Source: Castellaniella defragrans_A (lineage in GTDB: Bacteria > Pseudomonadota > Gammaproteobacteria > Burkholderiales > Burkholderiaceae_B). From it: a stretch of DNA of 50,609 nt. How positions within the stretch are numbered: the stretch's first letter is position 1; each line of letters starts with the position of its first letter. This document shows positions 1-8,775 of the stretch, piece by piece. The notes beneath the pieces are model-generated. The model made no database searches. It saw only the letters and a program-made list of their open reading frames with translations, and was not told the DNA's origin. The position numbers were made by a program, and so were the translations under genes. The stretch lies in the NCBI RefSeq assembly GCF_040394755.1, contig NZ_JBEBRQ010000018.1. The stretch is one strand, 5' to 3'.

Positions 1-53
1 CCACGACAACCGGAATCACAATCCGGGACTCTACCAACTGAGCTACGGTCACC
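1..53 (-). tRNA. tRNA-His (anticodon GTG), 3' part outside the window
   Basis: Read on the minus strand, the sequence gives a 7-base acceptor strand GTGACCG, TA, a D-arm with AGTTGG, and an anticodon stem CCGGA/TCCGG around a 7-base loop whose central triplet is GTG (bases 17-19). A G is encoded just before the acceptor at base 53, as expected for the extra 5' G(-1) of bacterial tRNA-His. The T-arm and acceptor 3' strand lie beyond base 1. The anticodon and G(-1) are read directly; completeness cannot be judged. Confidence 0.93.
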
Positions 54-101
54 GCCGGATCGGGAAAACGGGGAAATGCCCGTAAAACCGACAGAAAAGC
101 G

Positions 102-130
102 ATTCTAGCATGAACACGGGCGGTTTTGCA
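102..130 (-). promoter_or_regulatory. Candidate sigma-70 promoter of tRNA-His
   Basis: On the minus strand TAGAAT (102-107) is a good -10 hexamer. A weak -35, TGCAAA, sits 17 bases upstream. This would give a leader of about 40 bases before the tRNA 5' end at 53. The same TAGAAT -10 appears in two other promoter candidates in this window, at 8713 and 24075. The -35 matches consensus at only three positions. The remaining sequence up to 303 shows no convincing gene. Confidence 0.4.
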
Positions 131-303
131 TGGGCGCCGATCGTGTCGCGGCGGTGCGTGTTCCCCCTGCGGATTTCCCGTCATGTTATGGTTGATTCCG
201 GCGCCGAAGGCATCCCTGCATCGTGACGCCGGGGCTCCTGCGGCCGAGCGGCAGGGGTTCTTCACCAGACAGGACGCTGGTCATACAGCAATGGAGTGCG
301 TTC

Positions 304-930
304 ATGGCACAATTATTCGTCGTACATCCCGAGAATCCGCAATCCCGGCTGTTGCGGCAGGCGGGCGAACTTCTGGCCGAGGGTGGCTTGGTGGCGGTGC
401 CCACCGATTCCAGCTATGCCGTGGTGGCCCGGCTGGACGACAAGGCGGCGGCTGAGGGCCTGCGCAGGCTGCGTGGTCTCGACGATCGCCACCATCTGAC
501 GCTGCTGTGCCGCGATCTGGCCGAGATCAGCCATTTCGCGCGGGTCGACAATCGTCAATATCGCCTGTTGAAAATGGCGACCCCGGGGCCCTGGACCTTC
601 ATCCTCGAAGCCTCACGCGAGGTGCCGAGGCGGGTGTCCCATCCCTCGCGCAAGACGATTGGTATCCGGGTGCCGGAGCATCGCGTCGCCCTGGCGTTGA
701 TCGAGGCGGCGGGCTCGCCGCTGATGTCCACGACGCTGATCCCCCAGGGTGAGGAGCTGCCGCTGAATGACGCCCAGGAAATCTTTTCTCGTTACGAGCA
801 TGACCTGGCCGCGGTGGTCGACGGCGGATCATGCCCCTTCGAGCCGACTACGGTTATCGATCTCACCGGCGACACCCCTCAGGTGGCGCGCCGGGGGCGC
901 GGCGATCCGGCGGTCCTGGGCCTGGGTTGA
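304..930 (+). CDS. YciO/Sua5/YrdC-family protein (threonylcarbamoyl-AMP synthase-like), 208 aa
   Basis: The protein belongs to the YrdC/Sua5/YciO superfamily, whose best-known members make threonylcarbamoyl-AMP for the t6A37 modification of tRNA. This copy looks like the stand-alone YciO branch: about 208 residues, with PTDSSYAVV near residue 39 and KTIGIRVPEH near residue 120, and no C-terminal Sua5 domain. The ATG at 304 is chosen because GGAG (293-296) lies 7 bases upstream; an earlier GTG at 223 would add 27 residues unlike the family. It begins a rightward run and is followed after 9 bases by an M50 protease gene, a pairing common in Burkholderiales. YciO proteins are much less active than YrdC in the few tests I know of, so true t6A activity is uncertain. 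Confidence 0.85.
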   Translation: MAQLFVVHPENPQSRLLRQAGELLAEGGLVAVPTDSSYAVVARLDDKAAAEGLRRLRGLDDRHHLTLLCRDLAEISHFARVDNRQYRLLKMATPGPWTFILEASREVPRRVSHPSRKTIGIRVPEHRVALALIEAAGSPLMSTTLIPQGEELPLNDAQEIFSRYEHDLAAVVDGGSCPFEPTTVIDLTGDTPQVARRGRGDPAVLGLG

Positions 931-939
931 CGGAGCATT

Positions 940-1596
940 ATGGAATCCTTGATCCAGACCATTACGGTCTATGCATTGCCGGTCCTGTTCGGCATCACCC
1001 TGCATGAGGCGGCGCATGGCTACGTGGCGCGCATGTTCGGCGATCCGACGGCCTGGCAGGCCGGTCGGATCAGCCTCAATCCACTCAGGCACATCGATCC
1101 GGTGGGCACGATCGTCGTGCCTCTCGCGTTGCTGTTCACCTCCAAGCTCATGGGCGGGGCTGGCCTGCTGTTTGGCTGGGCCAAGCCGGTGCCTGTGGAC
1201 TGGGGCCGCTTGCGCCGTCCCAAACAGGACATGCTCTGGGTGGCCCTGGCGGGTCCCGCGTCGAATCTGTTCATGGCGATCCTGTGGGCGGTTTCCCTGC
1301 GCCTGATGATTACGACGGGAGGGGTGAACAGTCGGGGCGATTTCTGGTTTCTCATGGCCAATGCCGGCGTGCAGGTCAATCTGATTTTGATGGCCCTGAA
1401 CCTGGTGCCGCTGCCGCCCCTGGATGGCGGGCGCATCGTCTTCAGCCTGCTGCCATCGCGCATGGCCTGGCAGTATTCCCGGATCGAACCCTACGGCCTG
1501 TTGATCCTGGTCATTCTGATGTTCACCGGCGCCCTGTGGATCATCCTGGGGCCTCTGCTGTCCTTCGGACAGTGGATCGTCAATGTTTTCCTATGA
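940..1596 (+). CDS. Site-2 protease family (M50) membrane metalloprotease, 218 aa
   Basis: A small polytopic membrane protein with the zinc-binding motif HEAAH at residues 22-26 (His22, Glu23, His26) in the first transmembrane segment. The second family motif, PLPPLDGGR, lies near residue 155 and supplies the Asp ligand. Further hydrophobic segments lie at about 48-70, 95-120 and 185-215. This is the minimal group of site-2 proteases that lacks a PDZ domain; its substrates are generally unknown. Translation starts 9 bases after the YciO-type gene, with GGAG just upstream, so the two are probably cotranscribed. The stop is about 80 bases before dapA. The catalytic residues are seen directly; the substrate cannot be inferred. 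Confidence 0.9.
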   Translation: MESLIQTITVYALPVLFGITLHEAAHGYVARMFGDPTAWQAGRISLNPLRHIDPVGTIVVPLALLFTSKLMGGAGLLFGWAKPVPVDWGRLRRPKQDMLWVALAGPASNLFMAILWAVSLRLMITTGGVNSRGDFWFLMANAGVQVNLILMALNLVPLPPLDGGRIVFSLLPSRMAWQYSRIEPYGLLILVILMFTGALWIILGPLLSFGQWIVNVFL

Positions 1597-1679
1597 GCCG
1601 GGCCTGTTCATCCAGTACACTGGCAGCTTTATAATCGGGGCCTCGTATCCCCAGATGCTCTCAGGAGGCAGTGCTCATC

Positions 1680-2582
1680 ATGGCCAGTTCGGATTCATCC
1701 TCCCCCACCTTCCAGGGCAGCATGGTCGCGCTCGTGACGCCCATGCACCCCGACGGACGATTGGATATCGAGGCGTTCCGAAAACTCATCGACTGGCACG
1801 TCGAGCAAGGCACCGATGCCCTGGTGGTGGTCGGGACCTCGGGCGAGTCGCCCACCGTGACAGTGGACGAGCAGGCCGAGCTGATCGCGGTCGCGGTGCG
1901 CCATGCGGCGGGCCGGATTCCCGTGATTGCCGGCACCGGGGGCAATTCCACCGCCGAGGCGATCGAGCTTTCCCGCCACGCAAAGGCGGCGGGGGCGGCG
2001 GCGGGCCTGTCCGTGGTGCCTTACTACAACAAGCCGACCCAGGAAGGCCTGTACCAGCATTTCCGCAGCGTGGCCGAGGCGGTCGATCTGCCGTGTATTC
2101 TGTACAACGTGCCGGGGCGCACGGTGGCCGATCTGGCCAACGACACTGTCCTGAGGCTCGCCCAGGTGCCTGGCATCATTGGTGTCAAGGATGCGACCGG
2201 CAACATCGGCCGGGGCGCCCAGCTCATTGCCGAGGCGCCGGCGCATTTCCAGGTGATCAGCGGCGACGATCCGACCGCGGCGGCCCTCATTTTGCTGGGC
2301 GGGCGCGGCAATATTTCGGTGACCGCCAATGTCGCCCCGCGTCTCATGCACGAGCTGTGCGCCGCCGCCCTGCGTGGCGATGTGGCCGAGACGCGCCGCC
2401 TGAATGCGCGATTGAGCGAGCTCAACCGCGTGCTGTTCCTCGAAGCCAACCCCATCCCCGTCAAATGGGCGGTGGCCGAAATGGGTTTGACCCCGCTCGG
2501 CTATCGCCTGCCCTTGACGCCTCTGGACCCCCAGTATCGCGCCGTCGTGCGCCAAGCTCTGATTGATGCAGGTTCACTCTGA
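1680..2582 (+). CDS. dapA: 4-hydroxy-tetrahydrodipicolinate synthase
   Basis: DapA condenses pyruvate with aspartate semialdehyde, the committed step to diaminopimelate and lysine. The 300-residue TIM barrel shows GTSGESPT (52-59), the catalytic Tyr142 in LYNVPGR and the Schiff-base Lys170 in GVKDATGN. The 28-residue spacing of Tyr and Lys matches the E. coli enzyme. ATG 1680 is preferred: AGGAGG (1663-1668) lies 11 bases upstream, while the in-frame GTG at 1671 would leave only 2 bases. The stop codon is followed directly by the bamC ATG, so the two are translationally linked, an arrangement common in Proteobacteria. The product is cytosolic. Confidence 0.97.
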   Translation: MASSDSSSPTFQGSMVALVTPMHPDGRLDIEAFRKLIDWHVEQGTDALVVVGTSGESPTVTVDEQAELIAVAVRHAAGRIPVIAGTGGNSTAEAIELSRHAKAAGAAAGLSVVPYYNKPTQEGLYQHFRSVAEAVDLPCILYNVPGRTVADLANDTVLRLAQVPGIIGVKDATGNIGRGAQLIAEAPAHFQVISGDDPTAAALILLGGRGNISVTANVAPRLMHELCAAALRGDVAETRRLNARLSELNRVLFLEANPIPVKWAVAEMGLTPLGYRLPLTPLDPQYRAVVRQALIDAGSL

Positions 2583-3716
2583 ATGAAAACTAAACGTACG
2601 CCGACCCGATGGGTCCAGACGGCTCTTGGATTGAGCCTGTTGGCGCTGGCTGGCTGCTCCACTCTGGGGCAGCTGACCGGCCAATCCGAATCGATCGAAT
2701 ACAAGAGCACGGTCTCGGGCGATCCCCTGACCATTCCGCCCGACCTGACCAAGGCCAATGAGAATCCGCACTATCAGGCGCCCGAAGGCACGGCGCGCCT
2801 GAGCGATTACGCCGCCAGCAGCCAGGCGCAGGCCAATCTCGCGCCGGCGGACCGGGTCCTGCCGCGCCAGGACGGCATCCAGATCATGCGCGACGGCACG
2901 CTGCGCTGGCTGGTTGTCGATCAGCAGGCCGAAACGCTGTTCCCCAAGGTGATCGAGTTCTGGGGTGACCAGGGCTTCACCATCCAGTCCCAGGATCCGC
3001 GCGCGGGGCTCATTCAGACCGACTGGGCTGAAAACCGTGCCAAGATTCCCGAAGGCTGGCTGCGCAGCGCCCTGGGCAGCGTCATCGACCAGGTGTTCGA
3101 CAGCGGCGAGCGCGACCGCTTCACGACACGCCTGGAGCGCGCCAACGGCAAGACCGAGATCTACATCAGCCATCAGCACATGGAGGAAACGCCCACCAGT
3201 GACGGCACTGCCTTCAAGTGGGTGTTCGGCAAAGAGGATCCGGGCCTGAATGCCGCCATGCTGGCGCGCCTGATGGTCCATCTCGGCGCCACCGAGCAGC
3301 AGGCGCAGGCCAAGCTGGCTTCCGCCGAGAACGCAACCGGTCCGGCGGCGACGCAGGTCGGGGCCGATGAGGCCGCCCTGCGCCTGAACGAGCCTTTCGA
3401 CCGGGCGTGGCGGCGTGTGGGCGTGGCCATCGATTCGGCGCGATTCACGGTCGAGGACCGCAACCGCGAACAAGGCGATTACTACATCCGCTACCTGGAT
3501 ACGGACACTGGCGAAAAGATCGAGCAGCAGAATGTGTTCGGTCGCCTGTTTGGTTCGCGCAGCACTGCCGAGCCCTTGAAGCTGCGCATCCACGTTGCCG
3601 AGGGCGGTGACGGCACGGTGGTTTCAGTGCGCGACGAGGCGGGTCAGCCCAAGACCGACGCTACGGCCCAGCGCATCATCTCGGTGCTGTCCAAGCACTT
3701 GAACGAAACCCGCTGA
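2583..3716 (+). CDS. bamC: Outer membrane assembly lipoprotein BamC
   Basis: BamC (NlpB) is a lipoprotein of the BAM complex that inserts beta-barrel proteins into the outer membrane. The N-terminus is a lipoprotein signal: Lys/Arg-rich start, hydrophobic core, and lipobox LAGC with the modified Cys at residue 25. The mature part has the unstructured stretch that contacts BamD (about 30-85, with PPDLTKANENPHY), followed by two helix-grip domains (roughly 110-225 and 260-375). The product is 377 aa, a normal length. Its ATG abuts the dapA stop, so translational coupling is likely. The gene ends facing cysG, with a GC-rich hairpin between them. Confidence 0.93.
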   Translation: MKTKRTPTRWVQTALGLSLLALAGCSTLGQLTGQSESIEYKSTVSGDPLTIPPDLTKANENPHYQAPEGTARLSDYAASSQAQANLAPADRVLPRQDGIQIMRDGTLRWLVVDQQAETLFPKVIEFWGDQGFTIQSQDPRAGLIQTDWAENRAKIPEGWLRSALGSVIDQVFDSGERDRFTTRLERANGKTEIYISHQHMEETPTSDGTAFKWVFGKEDPGLNAAMLARLMVHLGATEQQAQAKLASAENATGPAATQVGADEAALRLNEPFDRAWRRVGVAIDSARFTVEDRNREQGDYYIRYLDTDTGEKIEQQNVFGRLFGSRSTAEPLKLRIHVAEGGDGTVVSVRDEAGQPKTDATAQRIISVLSKHLNETR

Positions 3717-3725
3717 CCGGTGGTT

Positions 3726-3762
3726 CCAGCCTCTCGTCCGGTATCGATCCGGACGGGGCTGG
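3726..3762. terminator. GC-rich hairpin between convergent bamC and cysG
   Basis: CGTCCGG (3735-3741) pairs with CCGGACG (3749-3755) around a 7-base loop. The arms can be extended to CCAGC/GCTGG with a small bulge. It lies 10 bases after the bamC stop and 20 bases after the cysG stop, the right place for a shared terminator. No U-run follows on either strand, so intrinsic termination is not proven. Confidence 0.4.
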
Positions 3763-3782
3763 CCGCCTCGCGGTTCGCCGGT

Positions 3783-5210
3783 TCAGGCCGCCAGGCCCGG
3801 GGCCGGTTCTGCCGGTCGTTCGGCGTTCAGGCTTTCTCCGAACCAGGCCAGCCCGGGTCCCAGGGCGGCCACTTCGCCGACGATGATCAGTGCGGGCGAG
3901 CCGATGGCGTGCCGGCGGATCAGATCCTCCAGGCTTTCCAGAGTGGCATAGAGCGCCCGCTGGTCGGCGCGCGAACCGTTTTCCACCACCGCGCAGGGGG
4001 TGCCGGGCGCAAGGCCATCGGCCAGCAGTTGCGCACGCAGGCCCGGCAGGCGTTCCACACCCATGTAATACACCAGCGTGCGGCCCTTTCCGGGTTGCGT
4101 GGCGGGCGCCGCCGCGGCGTCGACACGGCGGTGAGCCGTGGCCAGGGTCAGGGATTGCGCATGATCGCGGTGTGTGAGCGGGATGCCGGCGTAGGCGCCG
4201 CAGGCCAGTGCCGCCGTGATGCCGGGCACCACCTCATAGTCGATGCCGTGCCGTTTCAGGTGCTGCAGTTCTTCGCCGCCGCGGCCAAAGACCATCGGAT
4301 CGCCGCCTTTCAGGCGCACGACGCAGCGGCCTTGGCGCGCGTGCGACACCATCAGGGCATGAATACGATCCTGGGTGGCCTCGTGCCGGCCGCCGGGCGC
4401 CTTGCCCACGTCGATCAGCAGGGCGTCGCGCCGCGCCAGCGCCAGGATGCCGGCGCCGACCAGACGGTCGTGCAGGATGACGTCGGCTTCGTTCAGCGCC
4501 CGCAAGCCGCGCAGTGTGAGCAGGCCGGGATCGCCCGGGCCGGCGCCGACCAGCAGCACCCGGCCCCACGGCGCTGTCGCTGGCTGCGCCAATGCGGCGT
4601 CGAGCAGGCGTTCGGCCTCGTCTGCCTGGCTGCGCCGCAGAGCGCCCAGGACCGGGCCGTCCAGCAGCCAGTCATAGAATGCGCGGCGCGCCCGCAGGTC
4701 TGGCCGCGCCGCCCGGATGGCGGGGCGTTTGCGCCAGGCCAGGGCGGCCAGGGCGGCCAGGGAGTGATCGAACAGGGATTCGATGCGTTCGCGCATCCGG
4801 CGCGCGATCACCGGCGCGCTGCCGCCCGACGAGATTGCAATCGTCACCGGCGACCGATCCACGATGGCCGGTACTTGCGCGCTGGACAGCTCTGGATCGT
4901 CGACGACATTGCAGAACAGGCGGCGGGCGCTGGCGGCTTCGGCGACCCTGCGGTTGAGCACCCGATCATCGGTGGCGGCCACGGCCAGCCAGGCGTCGTC
5001 CAGCCAGGCGGGTTCGAATTCCCCTAGGCATAGTGCGATCTCGCCTGCCTGGGCACGCGCCCGCACCCGGGGATGAGCCGCGCGCGCGCCCACGACGACC
5101 TGGGCGCCGGCGGCCAGCAGCAGGCTGATCTTGCGCTCGGCGACCAGGCCGGCGCCGACGACCAGCACCTTGCGGCCCTTGAGGTCGGCGAACAGGGGAA
5201 AGTGATTCAT
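3783..5210 (-). CDS. cysG: Siroheme synthase (dehydrogenase/ferrochelatase + uroporphyrinogen-III methyltransferase)
   Basis: This fused enzyme makes siroheme, the cofactor of CysI: two SAM-dependent methylations of uroporphyrinogen III, NAD-dependent oxidation of precorrin-2, and iron insertion. The N-terminal Rossmann domain (1-about 210) has VLVVGAGLVAERK and the NVVDDPEL segment. The C-terminal SUMT domain (about 215-460) has VLLVGAGPGDPGLLTLRG, VVRLKGGDP and the VVPGITAA motif. At 475 aa it is the full trifunctional type. Its ATG overlaps the cysI stop by four bases (5207-5210), so it is the last gene of cysJ-cysI-cysG. A long open frame on the opposite strand (3720-5027) is a composition shadow. 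Confidence 0.96.
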   Translation of the reverse strand: MNHFPLFADLKGRKVLVVGAGLVAERKISLLLAAGAQVVVGARAAHPRVRARAQAGEIALCLGEFEPAWLDDAWLAVAATDDRVLNRRVAEAASARRLFCNVVDDPELSSAQVPAIVDRSPVTIAISSGGSAPVIARRMRERIESLFDHSLAALAALAWRKRPAIRAARPDLRARRAFYDWLLDGPVLGALRRSQADEAERLLDAALAQPATAPWGRVLLVGAGPGDPGLLTLRGLRALNEADVILHDRLVGAGILALARRDALLIDVGKAPGGRHEATQDRIHALMVSHARQGRCVVRLKGGDPMVFGRGGEELQHLKRHGIDYEVVPGITAALACGAYAGIPLTHRDHAQSLTLATAHRRVDAAAAPATQPGKGRTLVYYMGVERLPGLRAQLLADGLAPGTPCAVVENGSRADQRALYATLESLEDLIRRHAIGSPALIIVGEVAALGPGLAWFGESLNAERPAEPAPGLAA

Positions 5211-6862
5211 ACGACTTGCGTGCGCACCAGGAAGTCGCCGAAACCCTCGTCCGTTTCGCGCTGCGCCGCGTAGCTTGCGAATAGCGTGTCCAGACTGGAC
5301 AGAATGGCCGCTTCGTCGATGTTTTCGCGGTACAGGATGTTCAGGCGCTCGCCTGTGAAATCGGCGCCCAGGCGCAGGTCGTAGCGGCCCGGTGCGCGTC
5401 CGACCAGCGCGATCTCGCCCAGATAGGGGCGCGAACAGCCGTTCGGGCAGCCCGATATTCGCAGCAGGATGGGGGCATTGGCCAGGCCGTGCTTTTCGAG
5501 CAGCGCCTCGAGCCTGGGCAGCAGCACCGGGGTGTAGCGCTCGCTCTCGGCCATGGCCAGACCGCAGGTGGGCAGCGCGACACAGGCGATGTGGTGGCGC
5601 CGGATGCCGCTTTGCCGGCGATAGCCGTCCAGGCCGTATTCCTGGACCAGCGCGTCGATGGCGGGACGGTCGGCGGCATCGACGTTGGCAATGACGAGGT
5701 TCTGGTTGCAGGTCATGCGGAACTCGCCCTTGAGGATATTGGCGATTTCGCGCACACCGGTCTGCAGGCGCAGGCCGTCGCGATCCCAGAGGCGGCCCGA
5801 GGCGATATACAGGCCCAGGTGCCAGCGGCCGTCCTCGCCCTGAGACCAGCCGTAGCGGTCGCCGTTGCGCTCGAAGCGATAGGGGCGCGGCGCATGCAGC
5901 GTTTTGCCGCTATGCGCCTGGATCTGTTCGCGAAACCAGTCCACGCCGAGAGTGTCGACGGTGTACTTGAGGCGCGCGTGCTGGCGTTCGCGGCGGTTGC
6001 CATGGTCGCGCTGCAGGATGACCACGGTCTCGGCGACGGCGATCAGGTCCTCGGGCGTGACGAAACCCACCAGCGAACCCAGGCGCGGATAGGTGGTGGG
6101 ATCGCCCGCCGTCGCCCCCATGCCGCCGCCGATGGCGACGTTGAAACCTTGCAGGACGCCGTTCTCGATGATGGCGATCAGGCCCAGATCGTTGGCGAAG
6201 ACGTCGCAGTCGTTGGTCGGGGGGATGGCGATGCCGATCTTGAATTTGCGCGGCAGGTAGGTGCTGCCGTAGAGGGGCTCCTCGTCGAGGGCTTCGGCGA
6301 CTTTCTCGGCGCCGAGCCAGATTTCCGCGTAGGCGCGGGTGTGCGGCAGGAAATGATCGGACAGGCGCAATGCCCAGTCCTGGGCGAGCGCGTGCTGGCT
6401 GGACAGGTGGGGATTGACGGAACAGACGACCTGGCGGTTGATGTCCCCGCAGGCCGCGATCGTCGTGGCCCTGGCATCGCGGATGCCCTGCATGAAGGCG
6501 CGCAGATCGCGTTTGACGATGCCGTGCCACTGGAAAGTCTGGCGCGTGGTGATGCGCAGCCCCCGCGTGGCATACCGGCAGGCCAGCGCGTCGAGCGCCA
6601 GCCATTGGCCGGGGCTGACGACGCCGCCCGGCAGGCGCGCGCGCACCATGAAGGCGTAGGCCGGCTCCAGTTTCTGCTTGCGCCGTTCCTCGCGGATGTC
6701 ACGGTCATCCTGCATGTAGCTGCCGTGGAATTTCAGCAGGTTGGTGTCGGGTTCGCGGATGGCGCCAGTCACCGGGTTTTCGAGTTCCTGGGCAATGGTG
6801 CCGCGCAGCCAATGGCTCCCGGCCTTGATGTCTTCCATGGGGGATAGCGGTGTAGTGCTCAT
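5207..6862 (-). CDS. cysI: Sulfite reductase hemoprotein (beta) subunit
   Basis: CysI reduces sulfite to sulfide with six electrons at a coupled siroheme/[4Fe-4S] centre, fed by the CysJ flavoprotein. The 551-residue protein has both ferredoxin-like halves. Siroheme/substrate residues lie in LRITTRQTFQWHGI (about 97-110) and GDINRQVVCSVNP (about 137-149). The four cluster cysteines are visible as C-x5-C in ACVALPTCG and C-x3-C in SGCPNGC near the C-terminus. It starts 21 bases after the cysJ stop and overlaps cysG. The start context (GGGG before ATG 6862) is acceptable. All residues expected for an active enzyme are present. Cytosolic. Confidence 0.95.
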   Translation of the reverse strand: MSTTPLSPMEDIKAGSHWLRGTIAQELENPVTGAIREPDTNLLKFHGSYMQDDRDIREERRKQKLEPAYAFMVRARLPGGVVSPGQWLALDALACRYATRGLRITTRQTFQWHGIVKRDLRAFMQGIRDARATTIAACGDINRQVVCSVNPHLSSQHALAQDWALRLSDHFLPHTRAYAEIWLGAEKVAEALDEEPLYGSTYLPRKFKIGIAIPPTNDCDVFANDLGLIAIIENGVLQGFNVAIGGGMGATAGDPTTYPRLGSLVGFVTPEDLIAVAETVVILQRDHGNRRERQHARLKYTVDTLGVDWFREQIQAHSGKTLHAPRPYRFERNGDRYGWSQGEDGRWHLGLYIASGRLWDRDGLRLQTGVREIANILKGEFRMTCNQNLVIANVDAADRPAIDALVQEYGLDGYRRQSGIRRHHIACVALPTCGLAMAESERYTPVLLPRLEALLEKHGLANAPILLRISGCPNGCSRPYLGEIALVGRAPGRYDLRLGADFTGERLNILYRENIDEAAILSSLDTLFASYAAQRETDEGFGDFLVRTQVV

Positions 6863-6883
6863 GAGGGGGCCATATGAGGGGAA

Positions 6884-8680
6884 TCAGTAGACGTCGCGCG
6901 CGTAGCGGCCCTGCGCGGCCAGCCCGTCGAGCCAGTGCCGGGCGCCTTCCGCGTCCAGGCCGCCCCGGTCGCAGGCGATTTCGAGCAGTGTGGTGTGCAC
7001 GTCGCGGGCCATGTGGGCCGCATCGCCGCAGACATAGACGTGGGCGCCGCCCTCGATCCAGTCGTAGACCTCGGCGCCGCGTTCGGCCAGGCGGTGCTGC
7101 ACGTAGATCTTTTCGGACTGGTCCCGCGAGAACGCCAGATCGATCCGGTGCAGGGCGCCGCAGGCGAGGGCCTGCTGCCACTCGGTCTGGTAGAGGAAAT
7201 CGCTGCCGAAATGCGGGTTGCCGAAGAACAGCCAGTTGCGTCCCGTCGCGCCGGCCTCGGCGCGCGCCTGGACGAAGGCGCGGTATGGCGCCACCCCCGT
7301 GCCCGCGCCGATCATGATGATGTCGCGCCCCGGCTCCCGGGGCAGGCGAAAGCGTGTGTTTTCCTCGATGAACACCGGCGCCTTGGCGCCCTCGGGCAAT
7401 TGGCTGAGGAACCGCGAGGCAACGCCCCAACGGTCCTCGCCCTCGCGTTCGAAGGCGACGTTGGCCAGCGTCAGATGGACTTCACCCTCGGTGACAGCGG
7501 CGCATGAGGCGATCGAGTACATGCGCGGCGCGAGGGGCCGCAGGGCGGCCACCAGCGCGTCCGCGTCCCAGGCGGCGGGCCAGGCGCGCAGGGCATCGAT
7601 CAGTTGATGCCCGGCCATGCAGGCGGCCAGTGCTTCGCGTGCTTCGGGTTGCAGCAGGGCCTGGAGTGTGTCGTTGCCGGCGCGTGCGGACAGGGCCTGG
7701 AGGAATGGCCGCGTCAGCACGGTCAATTCCCGGTGGAGGCGCAGCCATTCGCCCAGGGGGCGCGCGGTTCCCTGGTGTTCGACCGGCGTCGCGGGGTCCA
7801 GGCCCGCGGCCTGGATCACGCGGGCCACCAGCGCCTCGTCCTGCACCGGCCAGACGCCCAGTGCATCGCCCGGTTCGTAGTGCAGTCCGCTGCCTTCCAG
7901 GGAGAGCTCGATGTGGCGGATGTCCTTGTCGCTGTCACGCCCCGTGATCCGCTGGTTCAGCAGCAGTTCGGCCTGGAAAGGTTGATCGCGTGTGACCTTG
8001 CCGGGCTGGGCGCGCAGGGGGGTGATGGTGGCGCCCGCCGGCGCCTCGGCGGCCTGCTTGAGTTGCCGGCGGATGTGTCCGAGCGCCGTGTCCTGCCAGG
8101 GGGCGGCCACTGTCTCGATGTCCAGGTCGGCTGCGCCGGCTTCCTGCAGGCGTTCGGCGCCGAGTTCAGCGAGGCGTTCGTCGATTTTCTGTGAGATTCC
8201 GCAGAACGAAGGATAGCTGGAGTCGCCCAGGCCGAGTACCGCGTATTTGAGGCGCGACAGTCTGGGCGCGCGCTTGCTCAACAGGAACTCCACCAGTGCG
8301 ATGGCGTCGTCGGGCGGTTCGCCGTCCCCCTGGGTGCTCATGACGACATAGAGCAGTTGTTCTTCTTTGAGCTCGCGCGCGGGGTACTGGTCAGCGCGCA
8401 CCAGCCGGGCATCCAGGCCCTGCGACTGGACGCGTTGCAGCAGGCCTTCGGCGATGCGTTTGGCGTTGCCGGTCTGGCTGCCGTAGAGGATCGTCAGGCG
8501 CTTTGCGCCGGTGGGCGCGGCGGCGACCGCCAGCGGCGCCGGGGCGCGGGATGGTTGCCGGCCTTGCGCCAGACCGGCGAAATAGCCGGACAGCCAGCTC
8601 AGCGCCTGAGGTTCCAGGCCGTCGGCCAGGTTGGCGAGCAAGGCATGTTTGGTTTCGGGCAAATGGGTCGGCGCGAGCAT
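6884..8680 (-). CDS. cysJ: Sulfite reductase flavoprotein (alpha) subunit
   Basis: CysJ passes electrons from NADPH through FAD and FMN to CysI. Domains in order: flavodoxin/FMN (about 60-205) with LTILYGSQTGNAKRIAEGL; a connecting and FAD-binding region (about 230-445) with RMYSIAS; an NADPH-binding region (about 455-598) with MIGAGTGVAPYRAF and NWLFFGNP. The protein ends in RYARDVY, the usual C-terminus of this family. At 598 aa it is the normal size. It is the first gene of the leftward cysJIG operon. The start at 8680 has only a weak AGG upstream, so the start is a little uncertain. Confidence 0.95.
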   Translation of the reverse strand: MLAPTHLPETKHALLANLADGLEPQALSWLSGYFAGLAQGRQPSRAPAPLAVAAAPTGAKRLTILYGSQTGNAKRIAEGLLQRVQSQGLDARLVRADQYPARELKEEQLLYVVMSTQGDGEPPDDAIALVEFLLSKRAPRLSRLKYAVLGLGDSSYPSFCGISQKIDERLAELGAERLQEAGAADLDIETVAAPWQDTALGHIRRQLKQAAEAPAGATITPLRAQPGKVTRDQPFQAELLLNQRITGRDSDKDIRHIELSLEGSGLHYEPGDALGVWPVQDEALVARVIQAAGLDPATPVEHQGTARPLGEWLRLHRELTVLTRPFLQALSARAGNDTLQALLQPEAREALAACMAGHQLIDALRAWPAAWDADALVAALRPLAPRMYSIASCAAVTEGEVHLTLANVAFEREGEDRWGVASRFLSQLPEGAKAPVFIEENTRFRLPREPGRDIIMIGAGTGVAPYRAFVQARAEAGATGRNWLFFGNPHFGSDFLYQTEWQQALACGALHRIDLAFSRDQSEKIYVQHRLAERGAEVYDWIEGGAHVYVCGDAAHMARDVHTTLLEIACDRGGLDAEGARHWLDGLAAQGRYARDVY

Positions 8681-8712
8681 GGCATGGCCTGGGCGGGTTC
8701 ATCGAGCCCATC

Positions 8713-8741
8713 ATTCTATGGAGGCCCCGCGCCCGCGTGAA
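8713..8741 (-). promoter_or_regulatory. Candidate sigma-70 promoter of cysJIG
   Basis: On the minus strand TTCACG (8736-8741) and TAGAAT (8713-8718) are separated by exactly 17 bases. Transcription would start near 8706, giving an mRNA leader of about 26 bases before cysJ. The -35 matches consensus at four of six positions, as is usual for an activator-dependent promoter. Confidence 0.5.
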
Positions 8742-8750
8742 CGACAGGAT

Positions 8751-8775
8751 GCTTATGTCTTTATGCCGCATAAGC
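8751..8775. promoter_or_regulatory. Palindromic operator candidate upstream of the cysJIG promoter
   Basis: GCTTATG (8751-8757) and CATAAGC (8769-8775) form a 7-base inverted repeat. Inside it TTATGC-C-GCATAA (8761-8773) is a perfect 6-base inverted repeat. The site lies immediately upstream of the -35 box, where a LysR-type activator such as CysB would bind. The identity of the regulator is inferred only from the genes controlled. Confidence 0.4.

Noticed and set aside
3720..5027. Long open frame of 435 codons on the + strand opposite cysG
   Set aside because: It is antisense to a complete CysG with clear motifs; the product is Arg/Gln/Gly-rich without family features, a GC-driven shadow.
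5489..6847. 452-codon frame opposite cysI
   Set aside because: Antisense to CysI with all cluster cysteines; no recognisable domain and no ribosome site.
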